Of a stretch of 25,952 bases of DNA, positions 1 to 9,263 are shown piece after piece. The stretch is taken from positions 1-25,952 of the forward strand of contig JAHBMJ010001795.1 of the NCBI GenBank assembly GCA_018398765.1, given 5' to 3'. The translations under genes were made by a program, and so were the position numbers. The notes beneath the pieces are model-generated. The model saw only the letters and a list, made by a program, of their open reading frames with translations, made no database searches and was not told where the DNA came from. Each line of letters opens with the position of its first letter. Position 1 is the stretch's first letter. Origin of the DNA: Chromera velia. Its lineage: Eukaryota; Sar; Chromeraceae.

Positions 1-360
1 TTCCTCCTTCCCTCTTTGAAATTCTGATGCGTGTCTGCCTTGTTCCTCCTTCCCTCTTTGAAATTCTGATGCGTGCCTGCCTTCTCCCTCCTTCCCTCCT
101 TGAAATTCTGATGCGTGCCTGCCTTTCCTTCCTTCTGCCTCCTTCCCTCTTTGAAATTTTGATGCGTGCCTGCATGTCCCTTCTTCCCTTTTTGAAATTC
201 TGATGCGTGCCTGCCTTTCTTTCTTTCTTTCTCCCTCCTTCCCTCTTTGAAATTCTGATGCGTGCCTGCCTTCTCCCTCCTTCCCTCTTTCAAATTCTGA
301 TGCGTGCCTGCCTTCTCCCTCCTTCCCTTTTTGAAATTCTGATGCGTGCCTGCCTTCTTC
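1..360 (+). repeat. Irregular tandem repeat, pyrimidine-rich unit
   Basis: About eight copies of a unit with core GAAATTCTGATGCGTGCCTG, separated by variable C/T-rich spacers (CCCTCCTTCCCTCTTT type). Spacing runs from about 36 to 54 bp. One copy near 287 has CAAATT instead of GAAATT. The array begins at the window edge, so its true left end is not seen. It gives open frames by chance, but the frame is not kept between units, so I call no gene. Confidence 0.9.
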
Positions 361-364
361 CTCT

Positions 365-632
365 CTCTTTCCTCCTCACCTTTGAGTGCGTGCTGCGTGC
401 CTGCCAGACAGACAGACACCTCTGTTTGGTGTGTCTGACTTTTCGCTCCCTCCTCCTCACCTTTGAGTGCGTGCTGCGTGCCTGCCAGACAGAAAAACAC
501 CTCTTCTTGCTGCCTCCTCCTCACCTCTGAGTGCGTGCTGCGTGCCTGCCAGACAGACAGACACCTCTGTTTGGTCTGTCTGATTTTTCGCTCCCTCCTC
601 CTCACCTTTGAGTGCGTGCTGCGTGCCTCGTG
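365..632 (+). repeat. Second tandem repeat family, ~80 bp unit
   Basis: Three full units and a fourth partial one, starting near 371, 451, 518 and 597. Each contains CCTCACCTTTGAGTGCGTGC followed by a GCCTGCCAGACAGACAG stretch and a CTGTTTGGT segment. It follows directly on the first repeat family and shares the short GCGTGCCTGCC string, so the two may have a common origin. Confidence 0.85.
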
Positions 633-1181
633 CCTGTAAGGGCCCACCCAATTGACCAGGCTTCACACGGACGAGGAAGATGGGAGCGAGAGAGTGCAGA
701 CAGACAAACAGAGAGCGAATAAATTGATGCTCAGTCTGAGTTAATCTGAAAAGGCTGAAAATAACTCAAATTATTCGTTTTTTAAAAAAAGAATGTGGAA
801 CTTTAAATGAATTTATAAGTAAAGTGGATTTACGTTTAATTAAATTTGTAGATTTTTGACTAGATTTTTGATGAAATTAGAGCTTCCTTATTTACTTAAA
901 TTCACGTTTTACACTTACTCTAGCATTTTAATAATTTTACTTAAATTGTACATATAATATAAGACTTAGTTAGAGCTAGAGCTTAGAGTTGGTGTACCAA
1001 CTTGCTAACTAACTTGCCTAGATTTTAAATAATTTGTCTCAGAAAATGTCTACTTTTAAAAAATTGATCAATCAAAAATCAATCATGTAATGATATGTGA
1101 TAATTTTTTCTATTTATAGAATTCAAATTAAATATTGTATAGTCAATTAAATAAAGAATTAATTTTATTTATCTTAACCGG
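633..1181. other. AT-rich gap without a gene
   Basis: Strongly AT-rich from about 760 to 1180, with many stops in all frames. No coding, RNA gene or clear repeat is visible. It lies between the repeat arrays at 1-632 and their inverted copies at 1182-1250. Confidence 0.7.
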
Positions 1182-1250
1182 CATCAGAATTTCAAAGTAG
1201 GAAGGAGGCAGAAGGCATGCACGCATCAGAATTTCAAAGAAGGAAGGAGG
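1182..1250 (-). repeat. Two inverted copies of the 1-360 repeat unit
   Basis: GCATCAGAATTTCAAAG occurs twice, each followed by AGGAAGGAGGC. These are reverse complements of the unit repeated at 1-360. A GACAGACAGATAGGCAGACAG-type stretch follows to about 1290 and mirrors the CAGACAGACAG part of the second family. Confidence 0.85.
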
Positions 1251-1660
1251 CAAGACAGACAGATAGGCAGACAGAAAGACAGATAGAAAGACTGATGGAA
1301 AGTGAAGTCTCCTTGTGAAGACCCGTGGCAGGCAGACGCTGCACAGATCGGAAGAGAGAAGGTCGGTCTCCTACCAGAAGAAGCGAGAGGCATACGAGAG
1401 GCAACAGAGACGGGCAGAAAAGTCTGAGAAAGTCTGCGAACTATTCCGAAGAAAGAGACCTGCCAAAACAAGAATGCGATAAGGCAGGTGAACTTACACG
1501 CACTCGATCTGAGCTTGTGGGGGTGCCAAAGGCTCGTACAGGAGAGCGAGCGACTGCAGAGAAAGACGAGCGGCACAGAGGATGCTCTTTCAACATGCAT
1601 GCATGCAACGAATTTTAACGGTCTTAAAATAGGCCCAAATAGGCCCAAGTACCGATACAG
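1251..1660. other. No supported gene
   Basis: Open frames occur here on both strands (for example 1325-1618 plus, 1226-1648 minus), but they overlap each other, have no recognisable domain and sit in purine-biased sequence. I see no splice structure that would join them to the hydrolase gene downstream. Confidence 0.5.
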
Positions 1661-1661
1661 A

Positions 1662-1840
1662 AATCTGACAAAAAGTCTGACGGCTATATAGGTCCTGGAA
1701 ATCTGCTCGCGGGTTTATGCCCTTCGCGTGGCGCCTTTATAGGCGTCAGATTCGCGTTGATGCCTCGCGATTTGCGGTCAGACCCTCTATAGGGCCCGTC
1801 AGATTTCAGAAATCTTTCGCCCGTCAGATTTCCTATATAA
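1662..1840. promoter_or_regulatory. GTCAGATT motif cluster with TATA-like site
   Basis: GTCAGATT occurs on the plus strand at 1745, 1798 and 1823, and as its complement AATCTGAC at 1662. Interspersed are TATAGG strings and a duplicated TAGGCCCAA (about 1631 and 1641). TATATAA lies at 1834-1840, about 395 bp before the hydrolase start codon. This could be a promoter with repeated binding sites, or the edge of an old repeat. The sequence does not decide. Confidence 0.35.
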
Positions 1841-2233
1841 TCAGACTGATTGACTGAACATCAGAACATTCATGCAACTGAACGTCAGGCTCCATGGAGA
1901 CTCAGTGACTGGACTCTCGGTCCAACATGTGTGACTCTTTCTCCCAGTTACCAAAAGGGAGCCGCCGGCCGTCCGTCTAGCTGCAGCTAGGCTTCTGCTT
2001 TACCTGCCTTCTGGAACCCCGGATGAAGCTCCCATCGTCCTGAGCGGGGGGTCAGGCATTCGTCTGCCGTCTCCTTCTTCGAAGTTGCAGTTTTGAAGCA
2101 ACGCGGTGGGCTTCTGTCCGAGTATGATAGAGCACAGCTTGTTGCTTCTAGAATCACTTGACTGAGTGGCTGTCCGAGCAGCCTGCCCGCTTGGGCCCTT
2201 TCTCTCTTCAGTCTAGCATACCTCTCTTTCATC

Positions 2234-3734
2234 ATGCGGAGAGTCGTGCCCTCTGTGTGTATCCACCTGAGCCTCGCCGTCCTTCTATCGTCCTCGTCTC
2301 CCAATAACACAAAGGCAGTGGCCCAATTCACCTCATCCCCCTTCAGCTCTCCCTTCATTCCTTCCAGTCCCGTTGGGGGCAGCATCACCATCAACAAACC
2401 CTCCTGCCATGGACACTACTGCCTGGGTCTCCAGGGACAGAGCTGTTCGGCCGCCTGTCAACAGGTCAGAATTAGGCATCTCACTTTTGACGCGAAGGGT
2501 GTTCTTGGGGTTCTCGGCAGAAAAGTGATGGCCAGAGTGTCAGAGAAAATCGAAGCGAATCCACAAATGCCTTCAGGAGTACCTTCTCCGTACTCCGCAC
2601 CGACCACTTGTAGGTGCAGAGCTTTGCCTTGTCCTTCTGATACTGTTTCATCATAGCGGCTCGGCTCTCTACAACACGCACACACAGAGCAGCAGCAACA
2701 GAACAGAAACGCCTTCATCCTCATCTCATGAAAAGGGCTCTTTGTCATTCTCGCTTGCTGTTTTGGTTTCTTGGTGGGACCTCGTGCAGCGTAGTCTACA
2801 CTGACGTCATTCGTCAAATCAGCCGGGCACAATTTCATTGACTCCATCATGGGAATGATGCATTCATGGCCTGCAGGTGGGCAGGTCTTGCAGCTCAGTG
2901 TACCCAGGGAGAGGGCGCACGAACGGGAACGATGCCCGAGAGATGTTCGATTCTGTGTGGCAGCTGGGGTGCACCAACACGGACTTCCGTGGCCGCACGC
3001 AGCTGTACCACCCTGCATACGTCTCTAGCACCGCCACCGTCATGCACCGCAAGTGCGTAGGGACAGACAACGTGTGGTACCTCAGCTGTTCTGCCTTCCA
3101 CAGCCAGATGCGGAGGCTGTGCCACTGTCCTATGCCAGGAGGGCACCCTGATATGTGCAAAGTCGGCACTGCGTTTGACGGTCCCTGCAGTGTGGGACAG
3201 GGAGACTGCGATTCCAGTCATGAGTGCGTGTCTGGAACTTTGACGTGTGGGACCAACAACGGCGGTTCGTTCGGGTTTTCCTCTGCCACAGACGTGTGTG
3301 TGTACCCCTCGTGGGGTGAGAGGTACTGGACTGTCAGGGAAGGGTGGAGATTCGGGTTGAGGGGCAGATCCTGTTCTGAGGCCTGTGGGTCGACTAACAT
3401 AGCCAGTCGGCACATCACCGATGGGGCCTACTGGGCTCTGCAGAATCTCTTCTCGCCTTCCTTCGAGGCGTGCAAGAGAGACAAGATTGCCACCTGGTGG
3501 GCTCATGACCAACCTGCTGTGGTGACAGACATGACAGATCCCCACGGCAACTACGGGCGTTGTTTGGGATTTGCAGGATCCCAGATGCCCTCCAGTGGTG
3601 TCTTGACGACATCAAAATATCCCACCGTGCAGAGGTTCTGCAGGTGTCTCACCAACGACCTGTCCTCACAAGCACAGGCGGTACTGAACGCCAATTCCCT
3701 GGTGGCCGCAGGTCAGGCGAAACAACCGCAACAC

Positions 3735-3770
<36 letters not shown>

Positions 3771-5567
3771 GTGTGTGTGTGCGTGTGCATGTGCCGACAT
3801 ACTATGATGGTGTGCGGAAACTTTCTGCTGAAAGCGACTCGCTGCAGGCCAGTATGTCGTATATGGAGCTGCATGGGAAGTTGTCCTTTCTTTCTTTCAG
3901 CTTTTGAAGGAGATATTGTACTTTTCTCTGAGGACCTGGGTGAGGAAAAAATATGCATTTCCAAAGCACATGTATGTGCGAACAGAAATTTCCTAGTGCT
4001 GAATGTCAAATTTCTCGTTCGTTCATGCAGTCGCTATGGCTCGGGGAGACGGCAGGCGTTTGCGAGAGTTTGGGTACGCGGGTGTGCGGATCAGGGGTCA
4101 ACAGAACGGGGGGAGCGTGTCTGCAGACAGCAGATGGCACATCGGGAGTATGACCAAATTCTGGACATCGACACTTGTGAGTGGTTACGTTCTCTCTTTC
4201 TCATCGCTGAATTATTCATCGATTTATCCGCCCTGGTCAATAAGTGAGTGAGTCGCTAGCGGCTGAGTCAAAAATCAGATCGAATGCGTGACTCGCAGCG
4301 TGAGGGAGTAGAAAAAAGATGGAAGTGAAAGGCGGGCACAAGACTTGAAGGTGAAGAGACCAACTTTTAATCGCTCTCTCTCTTCACAGGGGGTGGGTGG
4401 GCATGTGAGAGTATCCAGAATCTGTTGCAGAAAAGAATCACCAACCATGCATGTGAAGGGCCCGAAGATAAAAAAGTGGACCCCGAAGAAAAAATGGAAG
4501 CAAAGAACGGTTGACTGATTCCCATTCTGAACTCAAAAGCACTTTTTTCTCTGTTCTGTCTCACACTCCAAGAACGGAGGAACTGAGGCCAAAAACAAAA
4601 GCTCGGACTGGCTCCTCCATTCCTCTTCAGTTCATGTTGTCATCTCGTGCCCTTTCTCTCCTCCCTGTCCACCCGCCCTAAACAGGTAGGCATACTCTTA
4701 GAGGAACCCTCCAACGCCGCTTTCTCCTGGTCCTCCACCCTCAAGGCCCTTTGGGACGCCCGTGGGTCCTCGCACCACAGCGGCATCTTCCAAACCTGGG
4801 CATCCCTCAGGGCAGCGAGTCGCTACACTACAGCCACACTCGCAGACTTCGCCACCCACGCCGCGGGCATGTGCAGCAACCAGGAACCCTGCGGTGCCGA
4901 CCCGAGTGTGGACATGGGTACATCCTCCTCGTCTTGGCACATCCGTGCTGTTGCTTCGTGTTTAAAGAGCTCGACAGGCCAATCTGGGTCGAATATTTAT
5001 TCCAACCACGACTTTGTTGTCCTTGGTGTTGCTGCAGAATTGCTTGCACAGACCTCGTATGAGTCTGCGATGCTGTCTAGGATTTTCACCCCATTGGGGA
5101 TTCAAAGCGGGTGGTGGGGGAGCCCACAGGGGTCCAGGGACGGTTGGGGCCACTGGGGGGGAGCGGGTACACCGCAAGATCCCACCAGCAGGCCGTCTCC
5201 GTTCCATCCGATGAGTCCTTCAGGGGACTTGGCTGCCTCTGTTGACGATATCATGAGGTTTTACAGATGGCATTTGAGGGGGGTCCTGGGGTACAGTTCC
5301 AGTTCTCCTCGTCTGTCTCGAGGGGGGTTTCAGAGCCTGCACACACCCACAACGGGGTCGTGGGCGAAGGGGATGTTCACAGGCACGTGGAACGGGAAGG
5401 ACTGTATCCAGCACAATGGAAGCATTGGCAGCTGGCTGTCTCTTGTGTGGGTGTGCAAGGGGTCGGGGTTGGGGGACAGTGATGTCCATTTGATGATCAG
5501 CAGCACGGGGGGGGCTCCTGGAAATGCTGCTGTGAACTCAATGCTCTCAACGCTCAGGGGGCTGTGA
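2234..5567 (+). CDS. Secreted Cys-rich protein with class C beta-lactamase-like serine hydrolase domain (4 exons)
   Basis: Gene model: exons 2234-2464, 2877-3711, 4031-4176 and 4686-5567. All introns are GT-AG, phases agree at every junction, and the total is 2,094 nt (697 residues). ATG 2234 opens a short basic n-region and a hydrophobic stretch, a likely signal peptide. Residues 63-161 and 234-334 are two related Cys-rich modules, each with a GxSCSxAC motif (GQSCSAAC, GRSCSEAC) and closing in a CxC (LCHC, FCRC). Between them, residues 181-201 hold a C-x6-C-x5-C-x6-C linker. The hydrolase domain has the family's three motifs: SMTK (Ser395, Lys398), YSN (Tyr509-Asn511) and HNG (His647-Gly649). 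This fold includes class C beta-lactamases, esterases and DD-peptidase-like enzymes, so the substrate cannot be told. Intron 2 falls before the SxxK exon and intron 3 just after it. Function as an extracellular hydrolase is inferred. Confidence 0.85.
3734..3793 (+). repeat. (GT)n microsatellite in intron 2 of the hydrolase gene
   Basis: About 60 bp of GT dinucleotides with a few A and C interruptions, 22 bp inside the intron that starts at 3712. It reads through in frame with exon 2, so an ORF caller would wrongly extend the exon across it. Confidence 0.95.
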
Positions 5568-5887
5568 GGGGAGTTAAGAGAAGAAGGAAAAAAGGAGGCG
5601 TCCAGATGAGATGTGGCCAGAATTGCGACACAAGATCGAGCGCGTTCCATCGATCTGTGGGCACAGACTGAGCTACCTCTCTTGTAGACCTTCCTTTCCC
5701 CCTTGTCTATCACACTTCTTAAAGAAAATTAAGTGGAAGCCTGAATAACACACTCAAAAAAGAAAACTGCGGAAAATGTTGTTTCTTAACCCCAGCAACT
5801 GGAATGTGGATTATCTATCAAATTATGATTCAAATATTGTGAACAGTAATATGTAGTATCCTGTTGGTGGGCCAATAGTAGCGAAAG
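5568..5887. other. 3' flank of the hydrolase gene, no gene seen
   Basis: The sequence becomes AT-rich after about 5710. No canonical AATAAA close to the stop codon was found. Nothing else is recognisable before the putative inverted repeat at 5888. Confidence 0.5.
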
Positions 5888-5921
5888 CCGGTGGCTAGGC
5901 ATAGGATATTAAAAACAATAA
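5888..5921 (+). repeat. Putative left terminal inverted repeat of the BED/OTU element
   Basis: CCGG-TG-GCTAGGCATAGGATAT followed by TAAAAACAA. The reverse complement of 8383-8415 reads CCGG, then CCTAGGCGTAGGACAT, then CAAAATCAA. After a 2-bp gap the two agree at most positions. I found no clean target-site duplication outside the pair, so element status rests on this match and on the cassette between. Confidence 0.45.
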
Positions 5922-6131
5922 TCAAAAATAATAATCAAAACAAAAAAAAAATGATGATATGATTCAAATACAAAAAATGTACAATTTGACCTATAGGTTA
6001 CTACTAGGACCTTCCGGTCACCTAAAAACGTCTTCAAAAATTCAAATTTATTGTTTTAGGATTTTTGAAAGCAATTTTATCGATTTTTATGGAGATAAAT
6101 TTTGAAGTTAGTCTGTACACGATAGGCTGAC

Positions 6132-6770
6132 TTACAGAATTTTTGTATTTCCCTCTTCAAGAATTTTAACAACTCTAATTAGCACCTCTGCCCATCCACC
6201 AACCCACCCTTGATTCCCCGCTGGCATCTTCATTTTTACCTTTCGCATTTTTTGGAACTCTGAAACCTTCGCGACCCTGAAAATATTTCCAAAGCGCGTC
6301 CTGTCATTGGCTTCGATCATAAGACCAAAGGTTGCAGTCTCTGCGTTTCGCTTAAACATGGGTGCGCATAAGCACTGTGCTGTCCAGTCTTTGTGCTTGG
6401 GATCACGGGCAACAGGACCAGTGAACCGCCTTCCTGAAGCACCGAACACTGCCTGTACCTGCGCCAATTCATAACACTCTACCTCTTCCTTGCTTCCTTT
6501 CAACTTGCGCATCGTGTGCAGCCACACCCACCCCTTCTCCTTGATGATATTGCCAGCATCATCTGCTGCACGCTTGCCCCTTGCCTGTTCGCGGTCCAAA
6601 CGAAGCCCTTTGGCCTCAAGAGCATCAACAATGGGATTTTCTTTCTCAAGCACTGTCATTTCTTCTTTCAACACAGCAGCGATCGGTCGAAGCTTACTGC
6701 TGCTGTCTTCAATCAAGATTCGGAAAAACTTGTCTCGAAAAATGCGGCGGCCGACAGAATACGACGTTGG
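6132..6770 (-). CDS. Unknown charged protein, probably an exon of a spliced gene
   Basis: Open from 6770 down to a TAA at 6134-6132. The first ATG is at 6659, while the reading frame extends upstream to 6770 with no start codon, so the real start is probably in another exon or the 5' part is lost. The translation is rich in Lys and Glu, has the string GWVWLHTMRKLKG in its middle and a Trp/Gly-containing tail (NQGWVGGWAEVL). I recognise no family. The terminal codons read CTG TAA GT, so the stop overlaps a GTAAGT splice-donor consensus and the exon may continue into an intron. It lies divergently from the BED-like gene inside the same candidate inverted-repeat element. Confidence 0.5.
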   Translation of the reverse strand, partial: PTSYSVGRRIFRDKFFRILIEDSSSKLRPIAAVLKEEMTVLEKENPIVDALEAKGLRLDREQARGKRAADDAGNIIKEKGWVWLHTMRKLKGSKEEVECYELAQVQAVFGASGRRFTGPVARDPKHKDWTAQCLCAPMFKRNAETATFGLMIEANDRTRFGNIFRVAKVSEFQKMRKVKMKMPAGNQGWVGGWAEVLIRVVKILEEGNTKIL

Positions 6771-6850
6771 TCAAATCTCGCCCTCGAGCTCACGGAGGGC
6801 AGGGCAATACGTACGAGGGCCAGCCCAACTTTTTGCGTCCTGCTGCGTAG

Positions 6851-7513
6851 CACAGCAAAGAAGAGTCCGAGGATGATAAGATTGAGCAACTAGTTTTGAT
6901 GGTGAGTCATCACATCGATCGACTTGAAAAGAAGGAGAAAGAGGGGAAAGCGGATGTGAAAGAAGTTACTCTTCTGGCGTTTTTGAAAGAGATTCGGGCT
7001 TCGGGACCTCCCAAGAGTCCAGGGAGAAACTTTTTTCTCAATGAGGAGAGGAAAGGCACTTTCACAAAGATCGATGGAAAAGAGAAATTCAGTTTTATCT
7101 GTGTTTGTCGTGCTGACACGAAGGGAAAACAGGTGACCCCAAACCACTTCACAAAGGAAAAGGACAAGTCATGGAGCATGTATGCGTGGTTTGACCATTG
7201 CAAAAGAGAGCATCCTGAGATCAAAACCGCAGACGGACGTCAAAAGAGGGGGCGGGGTCGGCCTCAATCTGCTGTGACGCAGGCAGCCAAAAAGAGGAAA
7301 ATAGAAGAAGAAGAGAAGAAAAAGAAAGAGGAAGCAGCAAAAGCGAATGTAAAAAGAGAGAGTAAGAAGCAGAAAGACGCCGATTCAGAAGTGAAGGGGG
7401 GCAGAAGAAACAGACAACGATATTCACCTTTTTTGGCCCTGGACTCTCTGAAAAGAAGACGGATGGTTTCGCCCCACAGGGGGCACTTCGACTCGGAAGA
7501 GAAGGGGTCGTAG
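6851..7513 (+). CDS. BED-like zinc-finger / AT-hook DNA-binding protein (5' end uncertain)
   Basis: The first ATG in the frame is at 6899, but the frame is open and charged back to 6851, just after an in-frame TAG. The string GTAGCACAG before about 6856 could be a 3' splice site, so an upstream exon is possible. Numbering from ATG 6899: Cys68-x-Cys70, then an aromatic-rich stretch (SWSMYAWF), then His100-x4-His105 followed by Pro. This resembles a BED-type finger, although the first pair has one residue between the cysteines instead of two. An AT-hook core RGRP lies at 119-122, a basic cluster KKRK at 131-134, and a Glu/Lys-rich coiled-coil-like tract follows to about 168. Nuclear DNA binding is inferred. 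It ends 36 bp before the OTU frame and may be the 5' part of the same broken gene. Confidence 0.55.
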   Translation, partial: HSKEESEDDKIEQLVLMVSHHIDRLEKKEKEGKADVKEVTLLAFLKEIRASGPPKSPGRNFFLNEERKGTFTKIDGKEKFSFICVCRADTKGKQVTPNHFTKEKDKSWSMYAWFDHCKREHPEIKTADGRQKRGRGRPQSAVTQAAKKRKIEEEEKKKKEEAAKANVKRESKKQKDADSEVKGGRRNRQRYSPFLALDSLKRRRMVSPHRGHFDSEEKGS

Positions 7514-8141
7514 GAGGGGATGAGACTCAGTTAGTTGATAGAGTTGAGTTGTTTCTCCCCAAGTGGATCGACTATACACTTCAGCTGCAGAATGAGGAAG
7601 AGGGCGATTGCGCTCTTTCCTCTCTCCCTCTAACAACCCCTGTCACGAAAGTGCCGGGGGATGGAAGATGTTTGTATCATTGCTTCTCTCGCAAATTCGG
7701 AGGGACGTGCGAGTCTCACCTTTCCGGGATCACCAATTTTATTCGAACAGTGGGGAGTGGTGAGACCCTTGTGTTTGGCACACCGATCGGGGAGGAGGAA
7801 GGTTGGATTACGCTCTATTGTGCCAACGACGTCAAGAGACTCGGCCTTCTGTCCGACAAGGGCCTGTCCGGCAGACGGAGTCTTGACATAGACAAATATA
7901 CCGTGCTCTGGAAGGTCGCCTCATTGAAGAGCGTGTATGGGGTTGGTATGTGGAAATGATTTGCTTCTCATTCATAAAGGACATGCGGATTCACGTCTTT
8001 GGAAAAGAAACTGATGTGTACAGAAGACTGTGTGTCCTAGGTAAAAAGGAGATGAAGAAAGAATTTTTTTTACTTTGGCAGCAGAAAGTGGAAGGGGATC
8101 ACTATGATATGCTAGAGCCTCATTCTGTTCTCCAAGCCTAA
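7432..8141 (+). pseudogene. OTU-family cysteine protease, frameshifted
   Basis: OTU proteases are papain-like cysteine proteases that often remove ubiquitin; they are also frequent passengers in transposons. The first part reads in one frame from about 7432 (no ATG; TTG at 7549) and contains PGDGRCLYHC, the catalytic Asp/Cys block, with the Cys codon at 7669-7671. The frame then leaves the family pattern near 7885-7910. The second part reads in a different frame: EERVWGWYVEM (about 7926-7958), matching the usual WG-x-x-x-E segment, then GDHYDML with the catalytic-type His at 8100-8102, and a stop at 8139-8141. All expected catalytic blocks are thus present but split by a shift of one base (or two the other way). 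An undetected short intron is a less likely alternative. The upstream end overlaps the BED-like frame. Confidence 0.7.
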
Positions 8142-8199
8142 AAGCTGTGATTGAGGTCATTGTCTTTGCTCTCAATGTACCTCAATGAAAACAATTGTA

Positions 8200-8205
8200 A
8201 ATAAA
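8200..8205 (+). terminator. Candidate poly(A) signal AATAAA
   Basis: AATAAA lies 59 bases after the OTU stop codon, at a plausible distance for 3' end formation. AT-rich sequence makes a chance match possible. Confidence 0.3.
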
Positions 8206-8382
8206 GTGTTTCGTAGATTTTTATAAAAAAGATCAAAGCAGTTAGAACTTACATCTTGACTAGTGTTTTAAAATGACTTGACCTAGGTCTTGATCGTTTA
8301 ATTCAAAACTAGTTTCAAAAATAAAAAAAATCAAAATCAAATATTAAAAAAAAAAACTGGAAAAAATGACGTTATGTTTTAT

Positions 8383-8415
8383 TATTTGATTTTGATGTCC
8401 TACGCCTAGGCCGGT
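8383..8415 (-). repeat. Putative right terminal inverted repeat of the BED/OTU element
   Basis: Reverse complement matches 5888-5921 across the TAGGC-TAGGA-AT-AAAA-CAA backbone. Together the pair brackets about 2.5 kb. The sequence between the OTU stop and this site is AT-rich and holds no gene. Confidence 0.45.
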
Positions 8416-8589
8416 GGGTTATTTCACAGCCTGGCTAAAATCTGCGCATATCATGCATACAAAGTTTGTTCTTTTTATATCTGTTTATATAGATAGATTG
8501 AGATTGAAAATGATTTAAAATGAGTCTTGTTTCTTTTTTTGTGTAACATATGCTTACCATTCGATGCGAATTGATAGTAGTGATAATAA

Positions 8590-8760
8590 AGTGAGATTAG
8601 GATTAGGATTAATGTCCGGAGGATTGGCCTCCTGCCCCAATACCGAATATCCGACCGTGATTCCGACGTACGGCTTCCAGGGAAAGCACCTAAATGCATT
8701 AGACCTCCCTGGCCGGCCCGTACAGGTCTAGCCTGTGCCGCGAACGGATCACATTGAAGT
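8590..8760 (-). other. Possible 3' tail of a LINE: hairpins plus GATTAG repeat
   Basis: On the minus strand, downstream of the LINE fragment, there are stem-forming strings (GGAGG-loop-CCTCC near 8617-8632; GACCT-loop-AGGTC near 8702-8729), followed by a short hexamer array (GATTAG at 8595-8610 on the plus strand, CTAATC on the element strand). A terminal hairpin and a simple-repeat tail are common at LINE 3' ends. The link to the fragment at 9264 is inferred from order and strand. Confidence 0.35.
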
Positions 8761-9263
8761 TGTGATTGAACAATTAATCACCTGTGTGCTAGCCTGTATG
8801 TGTATGTGAAAGGGCTCACTCCATTTCAAACTTCAAAGCACGGTTTGAAAGGGAATGATCCCAGAATTGTAGATGAACAGCTCAAAGCACGAGTTCCAAA
8901 ACCTCCCAGCATCCCATCCTCCTCCTTTTTCCCTCCTCTTTTGCTTCTTTTGTATTACTCTACACCCTTTCATACTCTTTAATTCTTCCCTCTCTTTCTT
9001 TCTCACTTTTCCAAGTCTCCTGATGCAGCCTATCTAACTGTCTTCTTAGTGCTTGGCTCAAATTGTCTCCCTTTAAAAAATTTTCTTTTCTATTCTCTCA
9101 CTACTTGTCTTTTCATCATGACGTCTTTCAGAAAGGTATCGACATTCTTGTCGGCCTCATTCAAAAGAAAAGAGAATAGAGCGATCTTGTTTACCTTCCC
9201 TTCACCATCCACTTTCTATCTGCTATTATTTGCAGCTCTCTCCTTTCTCCCTTTCACCGAACT
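8761..9263. other. No supported gene; possible LINE 3' untranslated region
   Basis: T-rich sequence with only short chance frames. If the LINE fragment at 9264-10530 is real, this stretch lies where its 3' untranslated region would be. Confidence 0.4.

Noticed and set aside
1-632. CRISPR-like repeat-spacer pattern
   Set aside because: Repeats are imperfect, spacing is irregular, spacers are low-complexity pyrimidine tracts, and the genome is eukaryotic.
3712-4247. Extension of hydrolase exon 2 through a Val-Cys repeat
   Set aside because: This is the (GT)n microsatellite in an intron; splicing at 3711/4031 is phase-consistent and restores the hydrolase fold up to the SxxK motif.
6490-6893. 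Plus-strand frames over the 5' part of the minus ORF
   Set aside because: They overlap the more protein-like minus frame and have no motif; only the segment after 6851 joins a credible gene.
5860-8435. GGTGGG on both sides of the BED/OTU cassette as a target-site duplication
   Set aside because: The two copies are not flush with the inverted repeats, and one overlaps the repeat itself.
8595-8610. Telomere-like GATTAG repeat
   Set aside because: Fewer than three units and internal; better explained as a LINE tail or chance.
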